Below, piece by piece: positions 37,701 to 50,319 of a stretch of DNA of 64,000 nucleotides. The stretch lies in NCBI RefSeq assembly GCF_001632365.1, contig NW_024468526.1, forward strand, positions 476,882-540,881. Reading direction: 5' to 3'. Source of the stretch: Laetiporus sulphureus 93-53. Its lineage: Eukaryota; Basidiomycota; Agaricomycetes; Polyporales; Laetiporaceae. Each line of letters starts with the position of its first letter. The first letter of the stretch is position 1. A program made the translations under genes and the position numbers. The notes below the pieces were generated by a model. The model saw only the letters and a list, made by a program, of their open reading frames with translations. It did not search any database and was not told the origin of the DNA.

Positions 37701-39678
37701 ACCCGTAGGCGAGAAGTCGACGATTGGGACCGGGCCGTCCATCCCGCGGGTCTCGAATGGCAATTGTCCATGCACTTCCCCTCGATAGACTTGCCGGCGC
37801 TTCCGCTCGTTCGCCCTACACAGCGAGCATGGTCAGCATGCCTAGCAAAGAGCAGATTGGTTAGCATACGAAAGTTTCGCCATCACCTCCAGGATGCTCT
37901 GTGCTCTTTGGTAGAAAAATCGCGCTTTGTGACAAGGTTTAGCACAAAAAGAAGATCGTCGAATATTAGTGGTATGCTCACCGAATTCTTTGCGCCTGAC
38001 AATCTCCACCACCGTCGAACCGTAAGCATACAGCATATTATGAAGCCGTTGAATATATGAAAAGCTTGTCTTCGCTTTGGATGCCGTTTGCAGGCCGGTG
38101 AGAAGCGCAGGCAACTCCACGAGGTCATTGTTCAGCGTGCTGATCTGACGAAGTGTGGATATGCATAACTCGGTGTAGGAATTCTACCACGGACAGAAGG
38201 AAGTCTGTTGTGAATGAAGACAAGGGGCAAGTAGAGAGGCATCATGACGTACCTTGACTTCTGTGATGAATTGCAGTTCATTCCGGAGGGATGTGTCGAG
38301 CTGGCGAAACTCTACCAAGTGGCAAGGAATGAGTGAGTGAGACAACCGGTATGAAAAGGTATACCTTGTAAATGTCTCTCGGGAGAAGGTACGGGCTCTG
38401 CAGTCAGACCAGGAATCAGCGACTGATACAGCATATATTAGAATGAGATAATCGCATACTGTCGATGTCTGTGTTGAGGTCGGCGATCTTGTCAAGGGCG
38501 TCTTGCGATCGCCTGACGCACGCTTCTGCATCCTCCAAGAGACTGACGATCGAAATGAATTATGACACAATAAAGGTGAGTCTTTTCTGAATTACCTCTG
38601 GTCATTGACGAGCTCTCGCACTTCATCTGTGCCCTGGCTCAACCTCGACATCGCTTCCTGTGTCTGCCTGAACCGGTTCTGCAAGTCCTCTAGCCACCGC
38701 AGCCAAGCAGACATTAGCCTCTCATCCCTCTACCCAGCTCTTGCATACAACCACCCACTCACCATGGGTCCTCGCACAGCTCTCAGCCACCTGCTTCATC
38801 TTCTCCTTGTTCACATAATCGCCTAACGTCCGCATGTGCCCATCCTCCATCGCCTTCCGCATAGCAGTGCTCACAAACTCCTTATGCACTGGCACGCGGG
38901 CGACGATCTCCAGGTCTGCGCCCAACCCTGCAAGGAGCGCAGCCTGCTTGTCAAGCTCGCGCACTGCACCGGCACCAATACCCTCGAAAACCTCGGAGAT
39001 GGCGAGCACGTGCAGGTCGAGCGCAGTTGAGGCGATATGCAGCGCGGAATGCTGGTACTGGAGAGAGAGCAGGGTACGCTTGCTGTGCTCGTGAAGCGCA
39101 TGCGCGGCTTGAAGATAGGAGGAGGCGAGTCGGGAGATGCGGAAAGGGGGAGTGGAGGCAATGGCGTCTGAACAGGATGTACGTCTGCGGTTAGGGACTT
39201 CGGACGATGGGGTACGTACCTTCTACTGGGGGTCCCAACGCTGGTTCCGCTCGTAGCTCCTGTAGTACAGCATTTACATCGAGGTCTAGATATCGCTTGT
39301 TGAATACATAGATCGTCTAGCGGGCAGACATTGCATGAGGACTGTCAGGAGAACAGAAGCATGCATCATACCTGGTCAGGGACCCCTGCAAGGTCGCGTA
39401 TGTTATCGGACTTTAACCGCCGTCCATCCGATATGTATGCGAGGATGTCATCTTGAAGAACTCCAGTCTTCTCCTCTAAAAAGTGTTCTAGGTTGTCAAG
39501 TCTGCAACGCCATTCTTTAGTCTGAATGATGGCTGCGGTGACGGATGGGCGCACCTTTCTAGCTCCCATAGTGATGTGTCGAGCTAATCACTGTCATCAG
39601 CGTGAATGAACATGATTGATATCCTTCGTGACGAACCTCGATGATCTGTCCGTTCTCCGCACGGCACAGCTGGACCAT
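34731..39678 (-). CDS. ATG11: Autophagy scaffold ATG11 with a one-base frameshift in exon 4
   Basis: Selective-autophagy scaffold linking cargo receptors to the Atg1 kinase. Seventeen exons: 39678-39637, 39583-39555, 39501-39372, 39317-39220, 39167-38763, 38689-38596, 38542-38460, 38397-38365, 38311-38253, 38183-37982, 37924-37870, 37815-37658, 37587-37429, 37377-37339, 37278-35983, 35905-35790, 35729-34731. The N-terminus is MVQLCRAENGQIIE plus EHFLEEKTGVLQDDILAYIS. A long coiled coil fills most of exon 15. The conserved C-terminal signature is GKISFRNFAKGDLALFLPTR then KPWAAFNVSFPHYFL, and a 330-residue Ser/Pro-rich tail follows. The exons sum to 3997 nt, one too many; without the extra base the product would be 1331 residues. 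The surplus lies in exon 4, where TIYVF and NKRYLDLDV sit in different frames. It may be an assembly error or a true null. Confidence 0.88.
39300..39302 (-). other. Frameshift site in ATG11
   Basis: TTT on the plus strand (AAA in the gene) where two bases would keep TIYVF and NKRYLDL in one frame. Exons on both sides keep phase, so the extra base is confined to exon 4. Confidence 0.75.
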
Positions 39679-42600
39679 GATGATCGCGCTGAGAGTTACC
39701 TCAACCTCGAGAGTCGAGGACTGGGATTGTACTCTGCGCCACAGCTGCCTACGCGCGCAATCACGTGGCAACCCATTCTCGAGTCTCACCGACGGCGAGC
39801 TCAGCTCTCTGTTTTCGCCATTCTCTACTGTTGTCTTTCACTCAATCGTCCCAGCTGCACTGGCATGGTCCAATAAGCCCAATTTTATCCGAATGGCTAT
39901 CAATACATTTCTCGGGCCGGCTTACTATCAAACGCAGCGGCGTGAACGTGGACAATCAGCGCCTAATCTGGTCCTCGGGGCTCGAGGATGATACGTTCCT
40001 AGTCTTACTGTCTTTTGCTGTCGAGCTGTGCTGCAAGGTTCTATGGCTTCTAGCTCCAACGTGTACAGAGATACATGTGCCTCACTCTCGGTCGTTCCTC
40101 AACGTTAGATATGCGGAAGATCTGTCTCGCTGTCGCTCATTCAATGCCTTCCAGTTCTCTGCCGGACATCTCACCAGGGCCACGATAGCAGCCATCCCTT
40201 CCATATCATCGACTGGACATTGAATGCACAAATCAACGCTCCGATGACCAATCATATCGGGTGGTATGCAATGCTGGACTCCCGGAGCCCTCAGCCGCTC
40301 TGAACGTACTCCGCGTTCGCGTCCGCGCCTTTCGAACACCGTCCCATCCGCCCGTTCGTATAGACACCCCGCATAGATCGGGCCCTGGTCGTTGACCCGA
40401 AAGTGACCCGAGCCGGCTACCTACAGTCTGCAACGTTCGGTACATTCTCGTAACCAAAGCAGCAAAGATTCCCCATGGCGTCAAACACGCCACCACGCCG
40501 ACGATAAGCTGATCACCGTCAGGCGAGCTGTGGCCAATGGCACGTATGCGAACATACCTGCGCGCACGCGCGTGCCTCCCTCCAATCCCATCGCGCGACG
40601 AGGTGTGGGCGTGATCACGACGGGCCATTACAAGCCTTCTCAGAACCCGTGAACGATACTGCGAGTTTCTTCCGATAGATTGGACAGAACGTCAGTGACG
40701 AAGCACGGTCGAAGCCAAAGAACGTCACGTCGTATCAGTGGGCACCAGTAACCCGTACTTTGGCGTATCTCGTGAGTCTGCGACGATGAAGCCGGCAATA
40801 TCATCCTATGGCATTGCAGCACGGCGTACGCGATAGCTATCGCGCGTTCTTATTTTACGTGAATTGTGAATCACTAGGTCATCCACCACCTGGCAGCTGC
40901 AGCTCCGCGAGCATCAACCCTCTTTCGAGCCTACACGGCTCTTAGGCCCGTGCCTGCGGCGCATAACTCCACTCAAACCAAGCACTCAATTCGAGAAGCA
41001 TAGATACATAATACCCATCCAATGCAACTGTATTGACGAAGGGCATCCGTTCACCACGCCGTAGCTAAATTAGGCTTCAACTGTTACTTCAGATAGCCTG
41101 AAGACTTGAGGGGAAAGCAAATTCGACGATCCGTTTCCATGCAGCCACGTCACCCAATTTCCTCCTTGTGCTCTGATATTGATTACTGTTCTTGGATCCC
41201 TATACGCCTCTAGGGATCGAGGAACACAAGCTGCCAGCGGAAAGTTCGGGCAGTGATTTTGAGCTTCCGATGGTATTCCTCCGTATATGCACTGCGCGTT
41301 AACGTAGCAAAGTGCTTCCCTGCTCGTACGACAGGACATGTGTTAGAAGGTCCGGGTGCTTCTTTCCCTCCAGCCGTAGTATTCGTGGTCAATCAGTGGG
41401 TTGGCGGTCGCCAGACATGGATCATCCCGCCGGACCAAGCTAAGACAGCCGGTCCAGACTGCACCATGACTGGCAGTTCATTTGACATTTTGATTTTAGG
41501 CATGCTGCGTGTTGGGCAGAAACCGTAAACTGGCTTTGAGAGCGTGTTGCAGGATGCCACCTGGTTGACGAGCGACGAATTCCTGCGTGACTACAAGTGT
41601 GCAAATTTGCACAGCTGTGAACGCGCGCAGCGCGAAGCTGCCGGACGTCTCGGCCCTGCGCTGCGTTATTCAGTCCACGTCAACGTTCAAAGCGCAAACC
41701 TTCTTTGCCGAGCGCGTGTGGCTCAGCGTCCATTCCAGCATCACACACGAACAGCACTAGTCCGAGCCGCTCGGGCGGCTGCCAACGCGCATATCAGGGA
41801 ACCGTTTCGCGCGAACGTTGGGGAATATGGAAGGCAGTGTGTCGTCCACACTGGGGAAGCCACCTACCAACTGCTCTCATCGCGCGAATTATTTACTAAC
41901 CGGTGCAGCATATGTTTGCAAAATTCCAAAGAAACTCTTCGAGTCGCCAGGCAGGAAGAGCGGGGCGCTCGTAGTGAGGCTTAGAACTCTCGGCCGAAGG
42001 GCTCTAGAACGAGAACGGAGTGGTGGGCGCTCGAGGGTGCTGTGGGGGGGTTTGTATGACAACGATCTGTGTGTCACACTGGCACGATCTTAACAAACTC
42101 ACCGAGGGGGGAATGTACGGCGCTTGGCCGCTTTGATAGGACGTGAAACTGGTGATTGCACAGATGAGTACTCAACGTGGCCGCGGACATACGTACATCG
42201 GGCATTGCTTAGTGTGTGCGCTGGAGAAGATTGAATTGTGCTGCCAAGGCGAGGCATTACGCGATGAAAAAGCGATGAGATGGACGGACGAGGTCGCGAG
42301 GCCGCATCGGTACCAGCTGCGTTTGTGAGACTCCTGAACACAATCCCTGCGCAGTGCGTGCAGTGCGCTCCACGGGTCTCGACCGTAGGTCCTAGGGGCA
42401 CCCACAACGCCCTGATACGAGCCACGTACCATCACAAACCCGGATTGCCACAGAGATTCCCGAGGTCTCGAGCCACCGGTGCCTCGCTGGGTAACGGTTT
42501 TCAAACTGTTACTAGGACGCCACTCGCAGGGTGCCGCCCAGACCAGAAGACTAATTTCAACGCGAGGACAGGGATGCGACACGAAAAAGGCGCGACGGCC

Positions 42601-43318
42601 GGCGCCCAGCCTCATCCTGGCTGCACCCCCGATCTGATGCTGCGTAAAATTGGGGGGTGCGCGCGCCGCCACTCGGACTGATGAGCGGCGAGAAAGGAAT
42701 GAATGGGATGAACGGTCCAAGAGACTAGGCGACTATGCGGGTGCAGAAGACGGAATGTCGTATGCTCTGGGCAAGAACATGAGGAGTCGTTGCGCACGAG
42801 CACAACGCCTCCAAGGCTCCGTCATCTGCCTCGCACTATCGATATCCGTGCTGCGGTCGCACCTCTCGGCAGCACCCGGCACTCCGCTAGAGACCCCGAT
42901 TGGTGACCGCTCAATCGGGTCGATTGCCACGCATTCCCATTGGCCAACAATGGAGCGGAGTTTGATCGCTGGCAGCCACTCGCAGAGTGATGGAGTGCGC
43001 GGAGTCGAAAGCGGACGAATTGCAGCCGGGCGTCATGGGGATGCCGCCTCGGAAGAGAATATTATGTCATAAATAAATGCCGTTTCTGGAACACACTCAC
43101 AGGGGGCCACTCAGCTGAATATCTCCCGGCGCTTTTGTTGCCCACTATAAAGCGACGTCCTAGTTACCATGATTGCCCGATAATCATCCCTGTATTGTTT
43201 CTTTTCTCCTCCTCGTCCTCAACGTCGTTCCCCTCCCTTGGACGCGTCTTTCTTCCACACTCGCGCACTCGTCCTCATCTACCACCTCCACGACCACTCC
43301 CCCCTGGCCCCTCTCGCC
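39679..43318. other. Long intergenic stretch, nothing recognised
   Basis: About 3.6 kb between the divergent ATG11 gene and the small gene at 43319; it contains both promoters. An alternating purine-pyrimidine run (GCGCGCACGCGCGTGC) lies near 40560-40575. A TATAAA-like TATAAAGC at 43146-43153 is about 170 bp before the small gene's start. The other frames lack recognisable motifs. Confidence 0.45.
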
Positions 43319-43627
43319 ATGCCCGGACTCGTCAGTGACGCTACTCGCATCTGGGAGGTCAACATCTACTGGACCATGCACTCTCAATGTGGAGTATGGG
43401 ATCCGAAGGGGAAGGGTGTTGACATTTGGGAATGTATCCGTCCTCGTGAGTCTCCATGCCCTCGCGCTATTGTTCCCGGGAACTAATATAACTCTGACTG
43501 CAGATCATTCGACACCCGGAACTCAGGTATGTCGACCAACGCGCGCATTTTTACGTGTCCTGCACGCGTCTCACCTCTTTCGCAGCCGCCAAATAACGCC
43601 TACTGGCGATACGTCGCGCGGCGATGA
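43319..43627 (+). CDS. Small conserved-looking protein, possible CBM5/12-like module
   Basis: Three exons (43319-43445, 43504-43526, 43586-43627) with clean GTGAGT/GTATGT donors and CTGCAG/TCGCAG acceptors encode 63 residues with no signal peptide. The end, DIWECIRPHHSTPGTQ joined to PPNNAYWRYVARR, has the spacing of aromatic and proline residues seen in small chitin-binding type 3 (CBM5/12) modules: a Y/W-x-C-I, an H-S-T-P-G, then P-P-x-x-x-Y-W. The usual tryptophan-led first strand is hard to see, so this is a suggestion only. Support for a real gene is that all three exons keep frame, both introns are 58-59 nt, and a TATA-like site lies upstream. It would be missed by ORF-length filters. 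Confidence 0.6.
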
Positions 43628-46600
43628 CACCGACTGTGCCTTTCGTGGGCTATCGAGTCTCCCCCTGTCCCTTCGGCTAGCCCACTCTACTCCTCTGCGA
43701 TTTTCGGTCGTACCTTAGTGCTGCCCTCGACGCGAACACAATCTTATGCCACCCGCGTCCCGTCGTCGCCCATGTCGCTCTATGCTCTCCAACACAGCAC
43801 ATCCGCGAGCCGCCGAGTGCTGTACGATGCGGTGCACCTGATACCCGCCCCTAGATAGCGCGCGCAGCGTTGATGGGGGGGGGGGCCGTCCTGGCCGCTG
43901 CGCGGCGCCGCCGAGCGGGCGATGGACTTGTGCGATCAACCGCCATCAGTCAGTTACGGACGGGAACCGATGCTATGCCAGCCATAGCGACACATATTGT
44001 TTTCGTTCTCCGCCCATGGATCTCCCTTTGCGCCTTCGACTTCGTCCACTGATATCCTCCTTATCTCTCATCTCTATGTATTCGCGCCTTCTCCCTCTCT
44101 CCACCTTGGCTGGCGATCCTGTCCTCCCTCGGCCGGAGCATAGCTTTAGTAATCTACTAGTGTGTATATCTGCCGCACGTCTCTGTCCTGTGTCTGTCTG
44201 CCCTTGCTTTCCTACTTACCAATGGGTTTATCTGCATTCGTACATAGTTTACCATCGGCCATAGTAGCCGTAGTTCTACATCATCATCCAAATTGCACAG
44301 CATGTCCTCGTTCCTGCCTCATTGCCTTGCCTCCACGCATTGTTCTCCGAGCATGTGTCTTGCTTATCGCTCGCTGCCCACGCACCCTCCGAACCGCGCG
44401 AACCGCCTACCGCAGACGTCATCTCTTCTGTGTAATTTGTCAGTTGATCAGCGAGCCTGCGCATACTGCGGGACCCTCAAATGCGAGTCAAGGCTCAGCG
44501 GATGCTCTCACCATCATTTTTCCCTGTCAATGCCCTCTGCGCAGCGCTCCGGACGCACCGGCACCCTCGAACTATTCGGCCTGATATTCATAATGCAGTG
44601 CTATGCTACACGTAAGGAATCGAGGCCAGCTGAGCAAACGCCCTCGCAGAGCCCGTCTGATGATCTGCTCAAACACCCGACGCGGTATGAACGGTCCCGC
44701 ACAGCGGCGCGTCCGGTGTGAGTCTTCCCGCTTCCATGCAGGTCCTTCACGCTTCCACTGGGCTCCCGGTACGTCCTCAGCTGCACGCGCCTGTATCACC
44801 GCACTTCTCCCGGGGGCATCTTCCACTTCTGTATTCCGAAACCTGCACCGCCCGCGCGAGCGTCAGCCTCCGGGAGCATCAAGCGTTCACACCCTCAATC
44901 GCGCGCACGCTCAGCGACGGACGGACGTTGCTGGCGACGCGGTTTCGGGGCGCGCTTGCCATACATGTTGCTCAAGACCCGCGAGCTGCGCGTCTCACCC
45001 CGGCTCAGCGCGCTTGGCGGCTTCTAGGGCGTTGTCGCGCCGTGGGGACGCACGTCGGTTGCTGCTGGTCGCCTTGTCGCGGGGTAGAAGCCACTGAGTT
45101 GCCATGGATCGACCCCGGCACGGCTGTATGAAGTAGATGCGATACGAGTCAATCTGCTTGTTACTACAGGGTAAGGTTAGTGACGATTCATGAAGAGGGC
45201 CCAGACTGTCGTCAGATGAGCGGCTGTAAGTGGCACAGGGTAAGCGACACAGTGAAACCATGCATTTAATGCGCGGCCCAGGTGCTCAAGCCTGAGGGTT
45301 GCAAATAAGCGGCGAGTAAAGCGAGCGAACCTATTATGCGCATCCCAAGCAATTCTTCAATGCTGATAGGCAAAAATGGGCAGCAGGGCGAGTTGGTGAC
45401 GACGCAACGTCAGCAAAGCCACTCATAGAGCGATGCACGCGGAACTGTGTCGTAAACGGAGGAGATGCTGCTGTGATGGCTAGAAGCGCAGTCTGGGACT
45501 AGAGTCCATGGCCAGCAAAATAGACGCAGCGCCCGCGAAGGCCAGTGGACGTGGATGAGGATCAAACGGCAGCACCACGACATGTCAGATCTAGGCGGGA
45601 AGCACGCACAGCTGATCGTGGCGCAGGCGCTCCACCGGAGATGTAAAGATGATTGATTCGCGTTCGCGCCAAAGACAGCGAGGCGTGGATAAGGGCCGGA
45701 CGCTGATATCACAACGCACGTACGCGCCCAAGACTCATTTGCATTCGGCATGGCCCGGAAATTAAATTCGCGCTCTGATTGTGGACGACGGAGCGGTTGC
45801 TCATGGAGACTTTCGGACACCGTGAATGTGCAGGCGGACGATGGCTCCCATGGTACCACGGACATGAATTATTTCGTGCCCGATCGTGATCGAAGATTCG
45901 TAAAATGGGGTCAGAAGTGGAGTTTCGCAAGGATCCATATAGTAATGACATACTCAATTCGACCTGTAAGAAATGGTGCAGGTCCGAGCCGATATGTCCG
46001 CGTGGATGATCAGGGGTGGCTGTCGGTGCGGAGCTATCAGTATGAGAGACGCAGGGAATCCTTGGCCGCCCGTATAGAAAACACGTACGCTACATACGCA
46101 TTTGCATTAGAAGTCCATGTCGTGCGACTAGTTGAAGGATGCCGTGACGTACTGGAACTCCAGAATCATACGACTAGTTCGACAAATGTCGTGGCGAAAG
46201 TTCATGGAGAAGCTTTGTTAGTCAGGAAGAATTCCCCGCTTGTGGGAGGGCGCATCGTTCACTTGCCTAGACCGACCGTTTGGCGTGGCGGCCGCGAGTC
46301 CCTACACGTGTCCGTGCAGAACACCAAGAAGCAGCGCTGACGTAGCTCATCACCTTACAATTGTCAACGCAAGTTTTACATCGCGCTCGGCGTGATGTGC
46401 TTGATGAATGGATGGGAGTGAGACTATCTGTGACTGTGCAATGGCACGTACCTTAATAGAAATATAAGCTTGACGTGGAGCATGCAGAAGTGAATAGAAC
46501 CTGGCAAAGTTCCGGAAGCAATGGTCGTAACGATATCATTGCTCGCGTACCTGAGGTCGAGCATCCTTCGGAAAGCATCACGTAGCTCGTGACGTTGTAA

Positions 46601-48248
46601 GGGCCAGGCTAGCGTGAGTCAAACGTAAAGGAATCAAGGCTCATCGCAGCTAGCGTACAGGATCAGACCTCCGGGAAGGTGTCTTGAGAAAGGTGTACAC
46701 GGCTGTGCACGCGATTGCCGGGTGAACCAGCGCTAGCAGATTCGTTTGCCTAAACAGTAGTTATTCATGGCGATGCACGACATACGTGATTTCACATATC
46801 ATCTCCATACAGGTCTTGCTTTTCCCTACTGTGAGAAGGAAGGACCAAACAGGAACATGTCGCTCATGCTAAAATTAGGAGCAAAGTCTCTGCGGCGTTG
46901 CAAATCGAGCCCGAGGCGTGAAGTAAGCGTGACGAACGACGAACAGGAGATGGTGGTGGAGCATGAACGCTCGCCACTAGCCCATATCCAGGATGAGCAC
47001 TAGTTCCATTGATCGGACGGTAACAGATGCACGACGGACCATGTTCAAATTCCAATTCGACAAGGGAGACGCTGCGACTGCGGTTTGGAGCGTGTCAAAT
47101 CGGTCAGCGAGTGAGCAAGATCAACGCGTCTGTCCAGTTATAGGGTTTTGAGAGCATGGGAGATGTCCGTGTGTGCCCTGTGAGCGAAAGTCTGGGAGAG
47201 AAGGCGCCGGAGGTTGGATGGAGGAATGGATGCATACCGACAGATGAAAGTCAATCGGACGTGCGCGGTGATACGGGTAGGGAATGACGGTCCAGAAGGA
47301 AGAGAAGCATTACCGGGGGCCTAGAAAAGCCGAGTGGGCCACTGGCTGAAGCGAGCTTGCTTCCATCTCATGTCCGATTTCCAAACGGTCAGACGCCACT
47401 AAAGGCAGGAGGCGAAGGTGGCGGCGGACGAGCTGTTCACGGGAACACGGAACAAGATGTAACCCAGTCCTTTTGGAGAGAAAGGCCTCAGCGCTGGAGA
47501 CTCGAGTTAGATGTCCGATTCAATTTCGCGTTTGCGCCACTATCGATGTGGTTTCGCGAAAGTGTCGGTAGATGTCCGCTCGTATGTGACACTACTAAGG
47601 TGCATATGAGACAGTCTGCTCCATTAATCCACATGCGAACCACTACTAGAGAGCCAAGGTTCAACTCGAAACCAGCGCCGCAATGACAATTTTGAGCAAT
47701 TGCGTGTCCTTCTCCCATACGGCCACCAGCAGCTCTGAGATTGCGGATTGCGAAATACATCCAGGATCGCCACCGGTTTAAGCTTGAAAGATCGACATAC
47801 CACCAACTGTCCTTTCCCGAGGCAATTCAGGCGTTGGCCGATCGACTATCCAGGCAGTGTCAACAGCGTCAGAGCAAGCAGCCCGATTTTTCGCACATCA
47901 TGATTTTCCCATATAGAAACTCGAAAGTGTAGATCATTTGCGCCATCGGTAGGAGAATCAACATCATGGTTCAATTGCAACTGGAGAGTTACTTGCACAG
48001 GTTGGCAGGTGGTGACAACAACTTCAAGATGTAGAGGTCCATACTTGCAAGTCAATGACCAGCAGCACAAGGGAACGAGACACTGGATCCTTCTCGCGAC
48101 GAAGCGATATCGAGTAGCACGACGCATGCATGTCAAGAACAGCGTTGTGTTTGACGAGAATCGCCACAAGCCGACGCCACAACTATGAATCGGCTTTCGC
48201 CGCCGCTCGTCTCCGCCAAACTCAAGTCCGCACCTCATAATCTACACC
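43628..48248. other. Long intergenic stretch, nothing recognised
   Basis: About 4.6 kb. A run of 11 G lies at 43875-43885. The longest open frame (45750-46340, +, 196 codons) shows no family motif and no splice structure and is probably chance. C/T-rich DNA at 44020-44720 resembles 3' or 5' flanks of fungal genes, but no coding exon could be supported. Confidence 0.45.
43875..43885. repeat. Poly-G tract (11 G)
   Basis: Homopolymer run of 11 G following TGAT. Likely length-variable; no role proposed. Confidence 0.8.
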
Positions 48249-48741
48249 ATGCAGCACACCGTTCGAACCACGGCCAGTACCAACATCTCCAACGTTACTC
48301 CTGCTTGTATGCTCATATATTGAATGGATCCAATGATCTGCTGCCATTGAACTGTCTCCCGGGTTCTCTCCGCCGTTACGCGCCGTTACTGCTTGACACG
48401 ATGCATGCAGGTTCTCGGCTTGGGAACGCTCGTCGCGGCTGCTGGCGTCAGCTATTACTTCGCCCGAAAGTCGATCAAGGAGCGGAGGAAGGAGCATGCA
48501 GCGCGCGGACAACGTCCTACGGAAAAGCTTGACCGTGAGTTCCTAACGTCGTCCGATGACCTTCCGTTGCTTGACTCGGAGGATCTATATAGGGCGCGCT
48601 CGGGTAGCAATGGAAGAGAAGCAACGTGGAAACCAGGCTACGGCCACAAAGGGATCGGCAAGCGCTGCAGGAGGTGCAGTCACTACAGCGGCATCCGACA
48701 AACCTACGGCCGGAGGGTTACAGTCTAAAGGCGGATCATAA
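48249..48741 (+). CDS. Small single-span membrane protein, probably mitochondrial
   Basis: Three exons (48249-48293, 48411-48534, 48593-48741) give 105 residues. A short polar N-terminus (MQHTVRTTASTNISN) is followed by one membrane span, VLGLGTLVAAAGVSYYFA (about 16-33). A strongly basic segment, RKSIKERRKEHAARGQRP, comes next, then EKLDRRARVAMEEKQRGNQ and an Ala/Gly/Ser-rich tail. Basidiomycetes and ascomycetes have many such tiny proteins, commonly predicted for the inner mitochondrial membrane; the location is inferred. The second donor (GTGAGT) is strong. The first donor (GTTACT) is weak and intron 1 is 117 nt, so exon 1 is the least certain part. Confidence 0.65.
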
Positions 48742-50319
48742 CCATGGCCTTCTCCGTTATTGCCGTTCGTCCGGATGTCAAGTGTCTTCGCAGGTCACAA
48801 GATGCTGTTCGCTGTAGCGCAGGATGATGGAACGATCACATAGACACTTGTACGATATTCTATCTTGGGATATTAACATTAATGGGATTGTCTATGGTTT
48901 CTGACGTCTCAGAGGAACGACTTCGCATAAAATAATGTGGCACTATGCTTGCGAGCAAAGTTCTGCTAGTGTCGTTCAGAACACAACCAGATAGTGATCG
49001 CCAAAACTTCTAAATGTTCACTTCCTCGGCTATTTTCATAGCCAGCAGTACGTCGAGGAGGATCGGCGGACATGATTGAGAAGGTGGACAACCATTCTGC
49101 AATCGATACATGGAAGAAGCTGCACGTAAGCGTTTATACGACATTGCCTGGAGGCATATCTTCAATCCGAAAGCTCAACTCTATATGTGAGGTTCATGGT
49201 TCTATTGTCACCCGGACTTCCCTGTATCCCCCATAGCTCATGTTCATGAACTGAAGGTGTGCAAGTTATATAATGCGACCAGATTTGAAGCGCGCGCTGA
49301 CGGGGTTCTCCCTTCATTAGTGGCTGTATGCCTGCAACAAAGGGATAGCATTGATCATGACCAGACAGATCCCGGTGACGTTCCAGCACCGGTACGAGAA
49401 TGCAGCCCATTTCCCGCCTTACTTTTATCGGTCTGCTCTGCTGACATTGTCTATGCATTTGGCGCAAGAGGGATCGGCGAGGCAGTGTGAATGTGCTGAA
49501 TGCTGCCCGCTAAAACTCTTGACACGGCATTCTAGCGTCGTTGAATGAGGGTTGGACACGCATTCCGGGTTTATCTCGGGTGAAAAGGTGTGGAAATGAA
49601 TGGAGATAGAAGACAGCATCTCAGGGACAAGAAACATTATCCACCAGCAGGTGGTAAATGGTCCGAGAGGTGGTTGGCATGGGGCATGCATGGTGCGTGT
49701 TCGCGGTAGGTGATTCTAAACTCCGTATTTACGTCCCCAGCGTTTGTCAGGACTCGGTAAATTGGGCTTTCGACATGGTCACCTCTGGAGAAGGCAAGGG
49801 AGCGGCAATTAACTGAAACGCCCAGTCGAGATGTGGGCCGTTGTGACGTGAAGCCTTCCCTCCGGACCACTATCCACTGGATTAACTCAGCCAGGGCCCA
49901 GTGTCGGAGCATGGTTCTCCTGCTTCGACCATATTTCTCATTACATTGGCACACAGATGTTCGGGCGCTGAGATGAGGTGTGTCAACTTGATCCAATTTC
50001 TCAGTGTGACATATCGTTGGACGCACGCTGGACGGCATGGAAATGTCGGAGTGAGTCGTGCACGGATGGTACATGCGATCGATTAAATACTCATTGCAAG
50101 CTGCGGTACCTGCCGTATGTGTCTTGACGCAGATTGTAGTCCCCTCTCCCATTGGACGGTGACGGACGGATAAGTTGCTCACTTCGACAAGCACCTTTCG
50201 GCATATAGATGTCGTCTGATGAGCCTCTAGCGGATACCTTCAACGTCGTAGCATGTATCGTTCATAGAGCGACCGAGATCGAGGAACATTTAATGACCAA
50301 GTAGTCGGCAGTTCAAGTT
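48742..50319. other. Intergenic stretch, nothing recognised
   Basis: About 1.6 kb downstream of the small membrane-protein gene. Only short frames on both strands; no motif, repeat or RNA gene seen. Confidence 0.45.

Noticed and set aside
40556..40576. Alternating GC/CA run as a Z-DNA element
   Set aside because: Too short (about 16 bp) and without context to claim a function.
45750..46340. 196-codon open frame on the plus strand
   Set aside because: No motif, no introns in an intron-rich genome, and no promoter or family resemblance; most likely chance.
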